Under the pieces are notes generated by a model. It did not search any database. It saw only the letters and a program-made list of their open reading frames with translations, and was not told where the DNA came from. A program made the position numbers and the translations under genes. A stretch of DNA of 64,000 bases from JAHRAW01 sp965203265 (GTDB lineage Bacteria > Pseudomonadota > Gammaproteobacteria > Arenicellales > Poriferihabitantaceae): assembly GCA_965203265.1 (NCBI GenBank), contig CBDBBV010000002.1:1-64000 (forward strand). The letters are read 5' to 3'. Below, one piece after another: positions 1 through 14,876 of the stretch (its first letter is position 1; every line of letters begins with the position of its first letter).

Positions 1-3000
1 ATCGGATGGCGATTCAATGACTGCGGAAGTTACCTTTACGGTTACGGTGAATGATGCGCCGAGTTTGTCGGCGATTGCGGATCAAACCTATATCGTGGGT
101 CAGGCAATCCAGCCATTGAACTTGGGCGCGGTGAGTGGTGGTACTTCGCCATATACCTATACGCTATTGCCGTCTACGGGCACACTGGCAGATGCATTGC
201 CGGGATTGAGTTTTTCAGCGAGTGCGCAAACGCTTACCGGTACGCCGACTGCGGCGAAGTCAGCGGTTGGGTTGACCTACAAGGTAGTGGATGACAATGG
301 AGCGAGTGCGCAAGTTACCTTTTCGGTTACGGTGAATGATGCGCTTTCGTTGCCTTCGGTGGCTGACCAGACCTACACGAAGGATCAAGCAATCACTGAT
401 TTGGTATTGGGCGCGGCGGTAAACGGAAGCAGTCCGTATACCTATACGCTATTGCCGGCCACGGGCGCGTTGGGAACTGCCTTGCCGGGATTGAGTTTTA
501 ACGCCGATACGCGAACGCTTTCGGGAACGCCGACTGCGGAGAAGTCAGCCGTCACCCTGACCTACCGGGTATCGGATGGCGATTCAATGACTGCGGAAGT
601 TACCTTTACGGTTACGGTGAATGATGCGCCGAGTTTGTCGGCGATTGCGGATCAAACCTATATCGTGGGTCAGGCAATCCAGCCATTGAACTTGGGCGCG
701 GTGAGTGGTGGTACTTCGCCATATACCTATACGCTATTGCCGTCTACGGGCACACTGGCAGATGCATTGCCGGGATTGAGTTTTTCAGCGAGTGCGCAAA
801 CGCTTACCGGTACGCCGACTGCGGCGAAGTCAGCGGTTGGGTTGACCTACAAGGTAGTGGATGACAATGGAGCGAGTGCGCAAGTTACCTTTTCGGTTAC
901 GGTGAATGATGCGCTTTCGTTGCCTTCGGTGGCTGACCAGACCTACACGAAGGATCAAGCAATCACTGATTTGGTATTGGGCGCGGCGGTAAACGGAAGC
1001 AGTCCGTATACCTATACGCTATTGCCGGCCACGGGCGCGTTGGGAACTGCCTTGCCGGGATTGAGTTTTAACGCCGATACGCGAACGCTTTCGGGAACGC
1101 CGACTGCGGAGAAGTCAGCCGTCACCCTGACCTACCGGGTATCGGATGGCGATTCAATGACTGCGGAAGTTACCTTTACGGTTACGGTGAATGATGCGCC
1201 GAGTTTGTCGGCGATTGCGGATCAAACCTATATCGTGGGTCAGGCAATCCAGCCATTGAACTTGGGCGCGGTGAGTGGTGGTACTTCGCCATATACCTAT
1301 ACGCTATTGCCGTCTACGGGCACACTGGCAGATGCATTGCCGGGATTGAGTTTTTCAGCGAGTGCGCAAACGCTTACCGGTACGCCGACTGCGGCGAAGT
1401 CAGCGGTTGGGTTGACCTACAAGGTAGTGGATGACAATGGAGCGAGTGCGCAAGTTACCTTTTCGGTTACGGTGAATGATGCGCTTTCGTTGCCTTCGGT
1501 GGCTGACCAGACCTACACGAAGGATCAAGCAATCACTGATTTGGTATTGGGCGCGGCGGTAAACGGAAGCAGTCCGTATACCTATACGCTATTGCCGGCC
1601 ACGGGCGCGTTGGGAACTGCCTTGCCGGGATTGAGTTTTAACGCCGATACGCGAACGCTTTCGGGAACGCCGACTGCGGAGAAGTCAGCCGTCACCCTGA
1701 CCTACCGGGTATCGGATGGCGATTCAATGACTGCGGAAGTTACCTTTACGGTTACGGTGAATGATGCGCCGAGTTTGTCGGCGATTGCGGATCAAACCTA
1801 TATCGTGGGTCAGGCAATCCAGCCATTGAACTTGGGCGCGGTGAGTGGTGGTACTTCGCCATATACCTATACGCTATTGCCGTCTACGGGCACACTGGCA
1901 GATGCATTGCCGGGATTGAGTTTTTCAGCGAGTGCGCAAACGCTTACCGGTACGCCGACTGCGGCGAAGTCAGCGGTTGGGTTGACCTACAAGGTAGTGG
2001 ATGACAATGGAGCGAGTGCGCAAGTTACCTTTTCGGTTACGGTGAATGATGCGCTTTCGTTGCCTTCGGTGGCTGACCAGACCTACACGAAGGATCAAGC
2101 AATCACTGATTTGGTATTGGGCGCGGCGGTAAACGGAAGCAGTCCGTATACCTATACGCTATTGCCGGCCACGGGCGCGTTGGGAACTGCCTTGCCGGGA
2201 TTGAGTTTTAACGCCGATACGCGAACGCTTTCGGGAACGCCGACTGCGGAGAAGTCAGCCGTCACCCTGACCTACCGGGTATCGGATGGCGATTCAATGA
2301 CTGCGGAAGTTACCTTTACGGTTACGGTGAATGATGCGCCGAGTTTGTCGGCGATTGCGGATCAAACCTATATCGTGGGTCAGGCAATCCAGCCATTGAA
2401 CTTGGGCGCGGTGAGTGGTGGTACTTCGCCATATACCTATACGCTATTGCCGTCTACGGGCACACTGGCAGATGCATTGCCGGGATTGAGTTTTTCAGCG
2501 AGTGCGCAAACGCTTACCGGTACGCCGACTGCGGCGAAGTCAGCGGTTGGGTTGACCTACAAGGTAGTGGATGACAATGGAGCGAGTGCGCAAGTTACCT
2601 TTTCGGTTACGGTGAATGATGCGCTTTCGTTGCCTTCGGTGGCTGACCAGACCTACACGAAGGATCAAGCAATCACTGATTTGGTATTGGGCGCGGCGGT
2701 AAACGGAAGCAGTCCGTATACCTATACGCTATTGCCGGCCACGGGCGCGTTGGGAACTGCCTTGCCGGGATTGAGTTTTAACGCCGATACGCGAACGCTT
2801 TCGGGAACGCCGACTGCGGAGAAGTCAGCCGTCACCCTGACCTACCGGGTATCGGATGGCGATTCAATGACTGCGGAAGTTACCTTTACGGTTACGGTGA
2901 ATGATGCGCCGAGTTTGTCGGCGATTGCGGATCAAACCTATATCGTGGGTCAGGCAATCCAGCCATTGAACTTGGGCGCGGTGAGTGGTGGTACTTCGCC

Positions 3001-6000
3001 ATATACCTATACGCTATTGCCGTCTACGGGCACACTGGCAGATGCATTGCCGGGATTGAGTTTTTCAGCGAGTGCGCAAACGCTTACCGGTACGCCGACT
3101 GCGGCGAAGTCAGCGGTTGGGTTGACCTACAAGGTAGTGGATGACAATGGAGCGAGTGCGCAAGTTACCTTTTCGGTTACGGTGAATGATGCGCTTTCGT
3201 TGCCTTCGGTGGCTGACCAGACCTACACGAAGGATCAAGCAATCACTGATTTGGTATTGGGCGCGGCGGTAAACGGAAGCAGTCCGTATACCTATACGCT
3301 ATTGCCGGCCACGGGCGCGTTGGGAACTGCCTTGCCGGGATTGAGTTTTAACGCCGATACGCGAACGCTTTCGGGAACGCCGACTGCGGAGAAGTCAGCC
3401 GTCACCCTGACCTACCGGGTATCGGATGGCGATTCAATGACTGCGGAAGTTACCTTTACGGTTACGGTGAATGATGCGCCGAGTTTGTCGGCGATTGCGG
3501 ATCAAACCTATATCGTGGGTCAGGCAATCCAGCCATTGAACTTGGGCGCGGTGAGTGGTGGTACTTCGCCATATACCTATACGCTATTGCCGTCTACGGG
3601 CACACTGGCAGATGCATTGCCGGGATTGAGTTTTTCAGCGAGTGCGCAAACGCTTACCGGTACGCCGACTGCGGCGAAGTCAGCGGTTGGGTTGACCTAC
3701 AAGGTAGTGGATGACAATGGAGCGAGTGCGCAAGTTACCTTTTCGGTTACGGTGAATGATGCGCTTTCGTTGCCTTCGGTGGCTGACCAGACCTACACGA
3801 AGGATCAAGCAATCACTGATTTGGTATTGGGCGCGGCGGTAAACGGAAGCAGTCCGTATACCTATACGCTATTGCCGGCCACGGGCGCGTTGGGAACTGC
3901 CTTGCCGGGATTGAGTTTTAACGCCGATACGCGAACGCTTTCGGGAACGCCGACTGCGGAGAAGTCAGCCGTCACCCTGACCTACCGGGTATCGGATGGC
4001 GATTCAATGACTGCGGAAGTTACCTTTACGGTTACGGTGAATGATGCGCCGAGTTTGTCGGCGATTGCGGATCAAACCTATATCGTGGGTCAGGCAATCC
4101 AGCCATTGAACTTGGGCGCGGTGAGTGGTGGTACTTCGCCATATACCTATACGCTATTGCCGTCTACGGGCACACTGGCAGATGCATTGCCGGGATTGAG
4201 TTTTTCAGCGAGTGCGCAAACGCTTACCGGTACGCCGACTGCGGCGAAGTCAGCGGTTGGGTTGACCTACAAGGTAGTGGATGACAATGGAGCGAGTGCG
4301 CAAGTTACCTTTTCGGTTACGGTGAATGATGCGCTTTCGTTGCCTTCGGTGGCTGACCAGACCTACACGAAGGATCAAGCAATCACTGATTTGGTATTGG
4401 GCGCGGCGGTAAACGGAAGCAGTCCGTATACCTATACGCTATTGCCGGCCACGGGCGCGTTGGGAACTGCCTTGCCGGGATTGAGTTTTAACGCCGATAC
4501 GCGAACGCTTTCGGGAACGCCGACTGCGGAGAAGTCAGCCGTCACCCTGACCTACCGGGTATCGGATGGCGATTCAATGACTGCGGAAGTTACCTTTACG
4601 GTTACGGTGAATGATGCGCCGAGTTTGTCGGCGATTGCGGATCAAACCTATATCGTGGGTCAGGCAATCCAGCCATTGAACTTGGGCGCGGTGAGTGGTG
4701 GTACTTCGCCATATACCTATACGCTATTGCCGTCTACGGGCACACTGGCAGATGCATTGCCGGGATTGAGTTTTTCAGCGAGTGCGCAAACGCTTACCGG
4801 TACGCCGACTGCGGCGAAGTCAGCGGTTGGGTTGACCTACAAGGTAGTGGATGACAATGGAGCGAGTGCGCAAGTTACCTTTTCGGTTACGGTGAATGAT
4901 GCGCTTTCGTTGCCTTCGGTGGCTGACCAGACCTACACGAAGGATCAAGCAATCACTGATTTGGTATTGGGCGCGGCGGTAAACGGAAGCAGTCCGTATA
5001 CCTATACGCTATTGCCGGCCACGGGCGCGTTGGGAACTGCCTTGCCGGGATTGAGTTTTAACGCCGATACGCGAACGCTTTCGGGAACGCCGACTGCGGA
5101 GAAGTCAGCCGTCACCCTGACCTACCGGGTATCGGATGGCGATTCAATGACTGCGGAAGTTACCTTTACGGTTACGGTGAATGATGCGCCGAGTTTGTCG
5201 GCGATTGCGGATCAAACCTATATCGTGGGTCAGGCAATCCAGCCATTGAACTTGGGCGCGGTGAGTGGTGGTACTTCGCCATATACCTATACGCTATTGC
5301 CGTCTACGGGCACACTGGCAGATGCATTGCCGGGATTGAGTTTTTCAGCGAGTGCGCAAACGCTTACCGGTACGCCGACTGCGGCGAAGTCAGCGGTTGG
5401 GTTGACCTACAAGGTAGTGGATGACAATGGAGCGAGTGCGCAAGTTACCTTTTCGGTTACGGTGAATGATGCGCTTTCGTTGCCTTCGGTGGCTGACCAG
5501 ACCTACACGAAGGATCAAGCAATCACTGATTTGGTATTGGGCGCGGCGGTAAACGGAAGCAGTCCGTATACCTATACGCTATTGCCGGCCACGGGCGCGT
5601 TGGGAACTGCCTTGCCGGGATTGAGTTTTAACGCCGATACGCGAACGCTTTCGGGAACGCCGACTGCGGAGAAGTCAGCCGTCACCCTGACCTACCGGGT
5701 ATCGGATGGCGATTCAATGACTGCGGAAGTTACCTTTACGGTTACGGTGAATGATGCGCCGAGTTTGTCGGCGATTGCGGATCAAACCTATATCGTGGGT
5801 CAGGCAATCCAGCCATTGAACTTGGGCGCGGTGAGTGGTGGTACTTCGCCATATACCTATACGCTATTGCCGTCTACGGGCACACTGGCAGATGCATTGC
5901 CGGGATTGAGTTTTTCAGCGAGTGCGCAAACGCTTACCGGTACGCCGACTGCGGCGAAGTCAGCGGTTGGGTTGACCTACAAGGTAGTGGATGACAATGG

Positions 6001-9000
6001 AGCGAGTGCGCAAGTTACCTTTTCGGTTACGGTGAATGATGCGCTTTCGTTGCCTTCGGTGGCTGACCAGACCTACACGAAGGATCAAGCAATCACTGAT
6101 TTGGTATTGGGCGCGGCGGTAAACGGAAGCAGTCCGTATACCTATACGCTATTGCCGGCCACGGGCGCGTTGGGAACTGCCTTGCCGGGATTGAGTTTTA
6201 ACGCCGATACGCGAACGCTTTCGGGAACGCCGACTGCGGAGAAGTCAGCCGTCACCCTGACCTACCGGGTATCGGATGGCGATTCAATGACTGCGGAAGT
6301 TACCTTTACGGTTACGGTGAATGATGCGCCGAGTTTGTCGGCGATTGCGGATCAAACCTATATCGTGGGTCAGGCAATCCAGCCATTGAACTTGGGCGCG
6401 GTGAGTGGTGGTACTTCGCCATATACCTATACGCTATTGCCGTCTACGGGCACACTGGCAGATGCATTGCCGGGATTGAGTTTTTCAGCGAGTGCGCAAA
6501 CGCTTACCGGTACGCCGACTGCGGCGAAGTCAGCGGTTGGGTTGACCTACAAGGTAGTGGATGACAATGGAGCGAGTGCGCAAGTTACCTTTTCGGTTAC
6601 GGTGAATGATGCGCTTTCGTTGCCTTCGGTGGCTGACCAGACCTACACGAAGGATCAAGCAATCACTGATTTGGTATTGGGCGCGGCGGTAAACGGAAGC
6701 AGTCCGTATACCTATACGCTATTGCCGGCCACGGGCGCGTTGGGAACTGCCTTGCCGGGATTGAGTTTTAACGCCGATACGCGAACGCTTTCGGGAACGC
6801 CGACTGCGGAGAAGTCAGCCGTCACCCTGACCTACCGGGTATCGGATGGCGATTCAATGACTGCGGAAGTTACCTTTACGGTTACGGTGAATGATGCGCC
6901 GAGTTTGTCGGCGATTGCGGATCAAACCTATATCGTGGGTCAGGCAATCCAGCCATTGAACTTGGGCGCGGTGAGTGGTGGTACTTCGCCATATACCTAT
7001 ACGCTATTGCCGTCTACGGGCACACTGGCAGATGCATTGCCGGGATTGAGTTTTTCAGCGAGTGCGCAAACGCTTACCGGTACGCCGACTGCGGCGAAGT
7101 CAGCGGTTGGGTTGACCTACAAGGTAGTGGATGACAATGGAGCGAGTGCGCAAGTTACCTTTTCGGTTACGGTGAATGATGCGCTTTCGTTGCCTTCGGT
7201 GGCTGACCAGACCTACACGAAGGATCAAGCAATCACTGATTTGGTATTGGGCGCGGCGGTAAACGGAAGCAGTCCGTATACCTATACGCTATTGCCGGCC
7301 ACGGGCGCGTTGGGAACTGCCTTGCCGGGATTGAGTTTTAACGCCGATACGCGAACGCTTTCGGGAACGCCGACTGCGGAGAAGTCAGCCGTCACCCTGA
7401 CCTACCGGGTATCGGATGGCGATTCAATGACTGCGGAAGTTACCTTTACGGTTACGGTGAATGATGCGCCGAGTTTGTCGGCGATTGCGGATCAAACCTA
7501 TATCGTGGGTCAGGCAATCCAGCCATTGAACTTGGGCGCGGTGAGTGGTGGTACTTCGCCATATACCTATACGCTATTGCCGTCTACGGGCACACTGGCA
7601 GATGCATTGCCGGGATTGAGTTTTTCAGCGAGTGCGCAAACGCTTACCGGTACGCCGACTGCGGCGAAGTCAGCGGTTGGGTTGACCTACAAGGTAGTGG
7701 ATGACAATGGAGCGAGTGCGCAAGTTACCTTTTCGGTTACGGTGAATGATGCGCTTTCGTTGCCTTCGGTGGCTGACCAGACCTACACGAAGGATCAAGC
7801 AATCACTGATTTGGTATTGGGCGCGGCGGTAAACGGAAGCAGTCCGTATACCTATACGCTATTGCCGGCCACGGGCGCGTTGGGAACTGCCTTGCCGGGA
7901 TTGAGTTTTAACGCCGATACGCGAACGCTTTCGGGAACGCCGACTGCGGAGAAGTCAGCCGTCACCCTGACCTACCGGGTATCGGATGGCGATTCAATGA
8001 CTGCGGAAGTTACCTTTACGGTTACGGTGAATGATGCGCCGAGTTTGTCGGCGATTGCGGATCAAACCTATATCGTGGGTCAGGCAATCCAGCCATTGAA
8101 CTTGGGCGCGGTGAGTGGTGGTACTTCGCCATATACCTATACGCTATTGCCGTCTACGGGCACACTGGCAGATGCATTGCCGGGATTGAGTTTTTCAGCG
8201 AGTGCGCAAACGCTTACCGGTACGCCGACTGCGGCGAAGTCAGCGGTTGGGTTGACCTACAAGGTAGTGGATGACAATGGAGCGAGTGCGCAAGTTACCT
8301 TTTCGGTTACGGTGAATGATGCGCTTTCGTTGCCTTCGGTGGCTGACCAGACCTACACGAAGGATCAAGCAATCACTGATTTGGTATTGGGCGCGGCGGT
8401 AAACGGAAGCAGTCCGTATACCTATACGCTATTGCCGGCCACGGGCGCGTTGGGAACTGCCTTGCCGGGATTGAGTTTTAACGCCGATACGCGAACGCTT
8501 TCGGGAACGCCGACTGCGGAGAAGTCAGCCGTCACCCTGACCTACCGGGTATCGGATGGCGATTCAATGACTGCGGAAGTTACCTTTACGGTTACGGTGA
8601 ATGATGCGCCGAGTTTGTCGGCGATTGCGGATCAAACCTATATCGTGGGTCAGGCAATCCAGCCATTGAACTTGGGCGCGGTGAGTGGTGGTACTTCGCC
8701 ATATACCTATACGCTATTGCCGTCTACGGGCACACTGGCAGATGCATTGCCGGGATTGAGTTTTTCAGCGAGTGCGCAAACGCTTACCGGTACGCCGACT
8801 GCGGCGAAGTCAGCGGTTGGGTTGACCTACAAGGTAGTGGATGACAATGGAGCGAGTGCGCAAGTTACCTTTTCGGTTACGGTGAATGATGCGCTTTCGT
8901 TGCCTTCGGTGGCTGACCAGACCTACACGAAGGATCAAGCAATCACTGATTTGGTATTGGGCGCGGCGGTAAACGGAAGCAGTCCGTATACCTATACGCT

Positions 9001-12000
9001 ATTGCCGGCCACGGGCGCGTTGGGAACTGCCTTGCCGGGATTGAGTTTTAACGCCGATACGCGAACGCTTTCGGGAACGCCGACTGCGGAGAAGTCAGCC
9101 GTCACCCTGACCTACCGGGTATCGGATGGCGATTCAATGACTGCGGAAGTTACCTTTACGGTTACGGTGAATGATGCGCCGAGTTTGTCGGCGATTGCGG
9201 ATCAAACCTATATCGTGGGTCAGGCAATCCAGCCATTGAACTTGGGCGCGGTGAGTGGTGGTACTTCGCCATATACCTATACGCTATTGCCGTCTACGGG
9301 CACACTGGCAGATGCATTGCCGGGATTGAGTTTTTCAGCGAGTGCGCAAACGCTTACCGGTACGCCGACTGCGGCGAAGTCAGCGGTTGGGTTGACCTAC
9401 AAGGTAGTGGATGACAATGGAGCGAGTGCGCAAGTTACCTTTTCGGTTACGGTGAATGATGCGCTTTCGTTGCCTTCGGTGGCTGACCAGACCTACACGA
9501 AGGATCAAGCAATCACTGATTTGGTATTGGGCGCGGCGGTAAACGGAAGCAGTCCGTATACCTATACGCTATTGCCGGCCACGGGCGCGTTGGGAACTGC
9601 CTTGCCGGGATTGAGTTTTAACGCCGATACGCGAACGCTTTCGGGAACGCCGACTGCGGAGAAGTCAGCCGTCACCCTGACCTACCGGGTATCGGATGGC
9701 GATTCAATGACTGCGGAAGTTACCTTTACGGTTACGGTGAATGATGCGCCGAGTTTGTCGGCGATTGCGGATCAAACCTATATCGTGGGTCAGGCAATCC
9801 AGCCATTGAACTTGGGCGCGGTGAGTGGTGGTACTTCGCCATATACCTATACGCTATTGCCGTCTACGGGCACACTGGCAGATGCATTGCCGGGATTGAG
9901 TTTTTCAGCGAGTGCGCAAACGCTTACCGGTACGCCGACTGCGGCGAAGTCAGCGGTTGGGTTGACCTACAAGGTAGTGGATGACAATGGAGCGAGTGCG
10001 CAAGTTACCTTTTCGGTTACGGTGAATGATGCGCTTTCGTTGCCTTCGGTGGCTGACCAGACCTACACGAAGGATCAAGCAATCACTGATTTGGTATTGG
10101 GCGCGGCGGTAAACGGAAGCAGTCCGTATACCTATACGCTATTGCCGGCCACGGGCGCGTTGGGAACTGCCTTGCCGGGATTGAGTTTTAACGCCGATAC
10201 GCGAACGCTTTCGGGAACGCCGACTGCGGAGAAGTCAGCCGTCACCCTGACCTACCGGGTATCGGATGGCGATTCAATGACTGCGGAAGTTACCTTTACG
10301 GTTACGGTGAATGATGCGCCGAGTTTGTCGGCGATTGCGGATCAAACCTATATCGTGGGTCAGGCAATCCAGCCATTGAACTTGGGCGCGGTGAGTGGTG
10401 GTACTTCGCCATATACCTATACGCTATTGCCGTCTACGGGCACACTGGCAGATGCATTGCCGGGATTGAGTTTTTCAGCGAGTGCGCAAACGCTTACCGG
10501 TACGCCGACTGCGGCGAAGTCAGCGGTTGGGTTGACCTACAAGGTAGTGGATGACAATGGAGCGAGTGCGCAAGTTACCTTTTCGGTTACGGTGAATGAT
10601 GCGCTTTCGTTGCCTTCGGTGGCTGACCAGACCTACACGAAGGATCAAGCAATCACTGATTTGGTATTGGGCGCGGCGGTAAACGGAAGCAGTCCGTATA
10701 CCTATACGCTATTGCCGGCCACGGGCGCGTTGGGAACTGCCTTGCCGGGATTGAGTTTTAACGCCGATACGCGAACGCTTTCGGGAACGCCGACTGCGGA
10801 GAAGTCAGCCGTCACCCTGACCTACCGGGTATCGGATGGCGATTCAATGACTGCGGAAGTTACCTTTACGGTTACGGTGAATGATGCGCCGAGTTTGTCG
10901 GCGATTGCGGATCAAACCTATATCGTGGGTCAGGCAATCCAGCCATTGAACTTGGGCGCGGTGAGTGGTGGTACTTCGCCATATACCTATACGCTATTGC
11001 CGTCTACGGGCACACTGGCAGATGCATTGCCGGGATTGAGTTTTTCAGCGAGTGCGCAAACGCTTACCGGTACGCCGACTGCGGCGAAGTCAGCGGTTGG
11101 GTTGACCTACAAGGTAGTGGATGACAATGGAGCGAGTGCGCAAGTTACCTTTTCGGTTACGGTGAATGATGCGCTTTCGTTGCCTTCGGTGGCTGACCAG
11201 ACCTACACGAAGGATCAAGCAATCACTGATTTGGTATTGGGCGCGGCGGTAAACGGAAGCAGTCCGTATACCTATACGCTATTGCCGGCCACGGGCGCGT
11301 TGGGAACTGCCTTGCCGGGATTGAGTTTTAACGCCGATACGCGAACGCTTTCGGGAACGCCGACTGCGGAGAAGTCAGCCGTCACCCTGACCTACCGGGT
11401 ATCGGATGGCGATTCAATGACTGCGGAAGTTACCTTTACGGTTACGGTGAATGATGCGCCGAGTTTGTCGGCGATTGCGGATCAAACCTATATCGTGGGT
11501 CAGGCAATCCAGCCATTGAACTTGGGCGCGGTGAGTGGTGGTACTTCGCCATATACCTATACGCTATTGCCGTCTACGGGCACACTGGCAGATGCATTGC
11601 CGGGATTGAGTTTTTCAGCGAGTGCGCAAACGCTTACCGGTACGCCGACTGCGGCGAAGTCAGCGGTTGGGTTGACCTACAAGGTAGTGGATGACAATGG
11701 AGCGAGTGCGCAAGTTACCTTTTCGGTTACGGTGAATGATGCGCTTTCGTTGCCTTCGGTGGCTGACCAGACCTACACGAAGGATCAAGCAATCACTGAT
11801 TTGGTATTGGGCGCGGCGGTAAACGGAAGCAGTCCGTATACCTATACGCTATTGCCGGCCACGGGCGCGTTGGGAACTGCCTTGCCGGGATTGAGTTTTA
11901 ACGCCGATACGCGAACGCTTTCGGGAACGCCGACTGCGGAGAAGTCAGCCGTCACCCTGACCTACCGGGTATCGGATGGCGATTCAATGACTGCGGAAGT

Positions 12001-14876
12001 TACCTTTACGGTTACGGTGAATGATGCGCCGAGTTTGTCGGCGATTGCGGATCAAACCTATATCGTGGGTCAGGCAATCCAGCCATTGAACTTGGGCGCG
12101 GTGAGTGGTGGTACTTCGCCATATACCTATACGCTATTGCCGTCTACGGGCACACTGGCAGATGCATTGCCGGGATTGAGTTTTTCAGCGAGTGCGCAAA
12201 CGCTTACCGGTACGCCGACTGCGGCGAAGTCAGCGGTTGGGTTGACCTACAAGGTAGTGGATGACAATGGAGCGAGTGCGCAAGTTACCTTTTCGGTTAC
12301 GGTGAATGATGCGCTTTCGTTGCCTTCGGTGGCTGACCAGACCTACACGAAGGATCAAGCAATCACTGATTTGGTATTGGGCGCGGCGGTAAACGGAAGC
12401 AGTCCGTATACCTATACGCTATTGCCGGCCACGGGCGCGTTGGGAACTGCCTTGCCGGGATTGAGTTTTAACGCCGATACGCGAACGCTTTCGGGAACGC
12501 CGACTGCGGAGAAGTCAGCCGTCACCCTGACCTACCGGGTATCGGATGGCGATTCAATGACTGCGGAAGTTACCTTTACGGTTACGGTGAATGATGCGCC
12601 GAGTTTGTCGGCGATTGCGGATCAAACCTATATCGTGGGTCAGGCAATCCAGCCATTGAACTTGGGCGCGGTGAGTGGTGGTACTTCGCCATATACCTAT
12701 ACGCTATTGCCGTCTACGGGCACACTGGCAGATGCATTGCCGGGATTGAGTTTTTCAGCGAGTGCGCAAACGCTTACCGGTACGCCGACTGCGGCGAAGT
12801 CAGCGGTTGGGTTGACCTACAAGGTAGTGGATGACAATGGAGCGAGTGCGCAAGTTACCTTTTCGGTTACGGTGAATGATGCGCTTTCGTTGCCTTCGGT
12901 GGCTGACCAGACCTACACGAAGGATCAAGCAATCACTGATTTGGTATTGGGCGCGGCGGTAAACGGAAGCAGTCCGTATACCTATACGCTATTGCCGGCC
13001 ACGGGCGCGTTGGGAACTGCCTTGCCGGGATTGAGTTTTAACGCCGATACGCGAACGCTTTCGGGAACGCCGACTGCGGAGAAGTCAGCCGTCACCCTGA
13101 CCTACCGGGTATCGGATGGCGATTCAATGACTGCGGAAGTTACCTTTACGGTTACGGTGAATGATGCGCCGAGTTTGTCGGCGATTGCGGATCAAACCTA
13201 TATCGTGGGTCAGGCAATCCAGCCATTGAACTTGGGCGCGGTGAGTGGTGGTACTTCGCCATATACCTATACGCTATTGCCGTCTACGGGCACACTGGCA
13301 GATGCATTGCCGGGATTGAGTTTTTCAGCGAGTGCGCAAACGCTTACCGGTACGCCGACTGCGGCGAAGTCAGCGGTTGGGTTGACCTACAAGGTAGTGG
13401 ATGACAATGGAGCGAGTGCGCAAGTTACCTTTTCGGTTACGGTGAATGATGCGCTTTCGTTGCCTTCGGTGGCTGACCAGACCTACACGAAGGATCAAGC
13501 AATCACTGATTTGGTATTGGGCGCGGCGGTAAACGGAAGCAGTCCGTATACCTATACGCTATTGCCGGCCACGGGCGCGTTGGGAACTGCCTTGCCGGGA
13601 TTGAGTTTTAACGCCGATACGCGAACGCTTTCGGGAACGCCGACTGCGGAGAAGTCAGCCGTCACCCTGACCTACCGGGTATCGGATGGCGATTCAATGA
13701 CTGCGGAAGTTACCTTTACGGTTACGGTGAATGATGCGCCGAGTTTGTCGGCGATTGCGGATCAAACCTATATCGTGGGTCAGGCAATCCAGCCATTGAA
13801 CTTGGGCGCGGTGAGTGGTGGTACTTCGCCATATACCTATACGCTATTGCCGTCTACGGGCACACTGGCAGATGCATTGCCGGGATTGAGTTTTTCAGCG
13901 AGTGCGCAAACGCTTACCGGTACGCCGACTGCGGCGAAGTCAGCGGTTGGGTTGACCTACAAGGTAGTGGATGACAATGGAGCGAGTGCGCAAGTTACCT
14001 TTTCGGTTACGGTGAATGATGCGCTTTCGTTGCCTTCGGTGGCTGACCAGACCTACACGAAGGATCAAGCAATCACTGATTTGGTATTGGGCGCGGCGGT
14101 AAACGGAAGCAGTCCGTATACCTATACGCTATTGCCGGCCACGGGCGCGTTGGGAACTGCCTTGCCGGGATTGAGTTTTAACGCCGATACGCGAACGCTT
14201 TCGGGAACGCCGACTGCGGAGAAGTCAGCCGTCACCCTGACCTACCGGGTATCGGATGGCGATTCAATGACTGCGGAAGTTACCTTTACGGTTACGGTGA
14301 ATGATGCGCCGAGTTTGTCGGCGATTGCGGATCAAACCTATATCGTGGGTCAGGCAATCCAGCCATTGAACTTGGGCGCGGTGAGTGGTGGTACTTCGCC
14401 ATATACCTATACGCTATTGCCGTCTACGGGCACACTGGCAGATGCATTGCCGGGATTGAGTTTTTCAGCGAGTGCGCAAACGCTTACCGGTACGCCGACT
14501 GCGGCGAAGTCAGCGGTTGGGTTGACCTACAAGGTAGTGGATGACAATGGAGCGAGTGCGCAAGTTACCTTTTCGGTTACGGTGAATGATGCGCTTTCGT
14601 TGCCTTCGGTGGCTGACCAGACCTACACGAAGGATCAAGCAATCACTGATTTGGTATTGGGCGCGGCGGTAAACGGAAGCAGTCCGTATACCTATACGCT
14701 ATTGCCGGCCACGGGCGCGTTGGGAACTGCCTTGCCGGGATTGAGTTTTAACGCCGATACGCGAACGCTTTCGGGAACGCCGACTGCGGAGAAGTCAGCC
14801 GTCACCCTGACCTACCGGGTATCGGATGGCGATTCAATGACTGCGGAAGTTACCTTTACGGTTACGGTGAATGATG
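1..14876 (+). repeat. Tandem array of 570-bp units, 26 copies plus partial
   Basis: The sequence starting ATCGGATGGCGATTC recurs at 1, 571, 1141 and so on to 14821, an exact period of 570 bp (190 codons). I could not see any substitution or indel between copies, in DNA or in translation. The array continues beyond the left edge. The last unit breaks off at about 14876, where the sequence changes to a unique Ig-like domain. The period is a multiple of three, so gain or loss of units by recombination keeps the frame and changes only fibre length. Confidence 0.97.

Noticed and set aside
1..14876. CRISPR-like regular repetition
   Set aside because: Units are 570 bp, contiguous without spacers and fully coding in one frame with the downstream barrel. 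This is protein repeat DNA.
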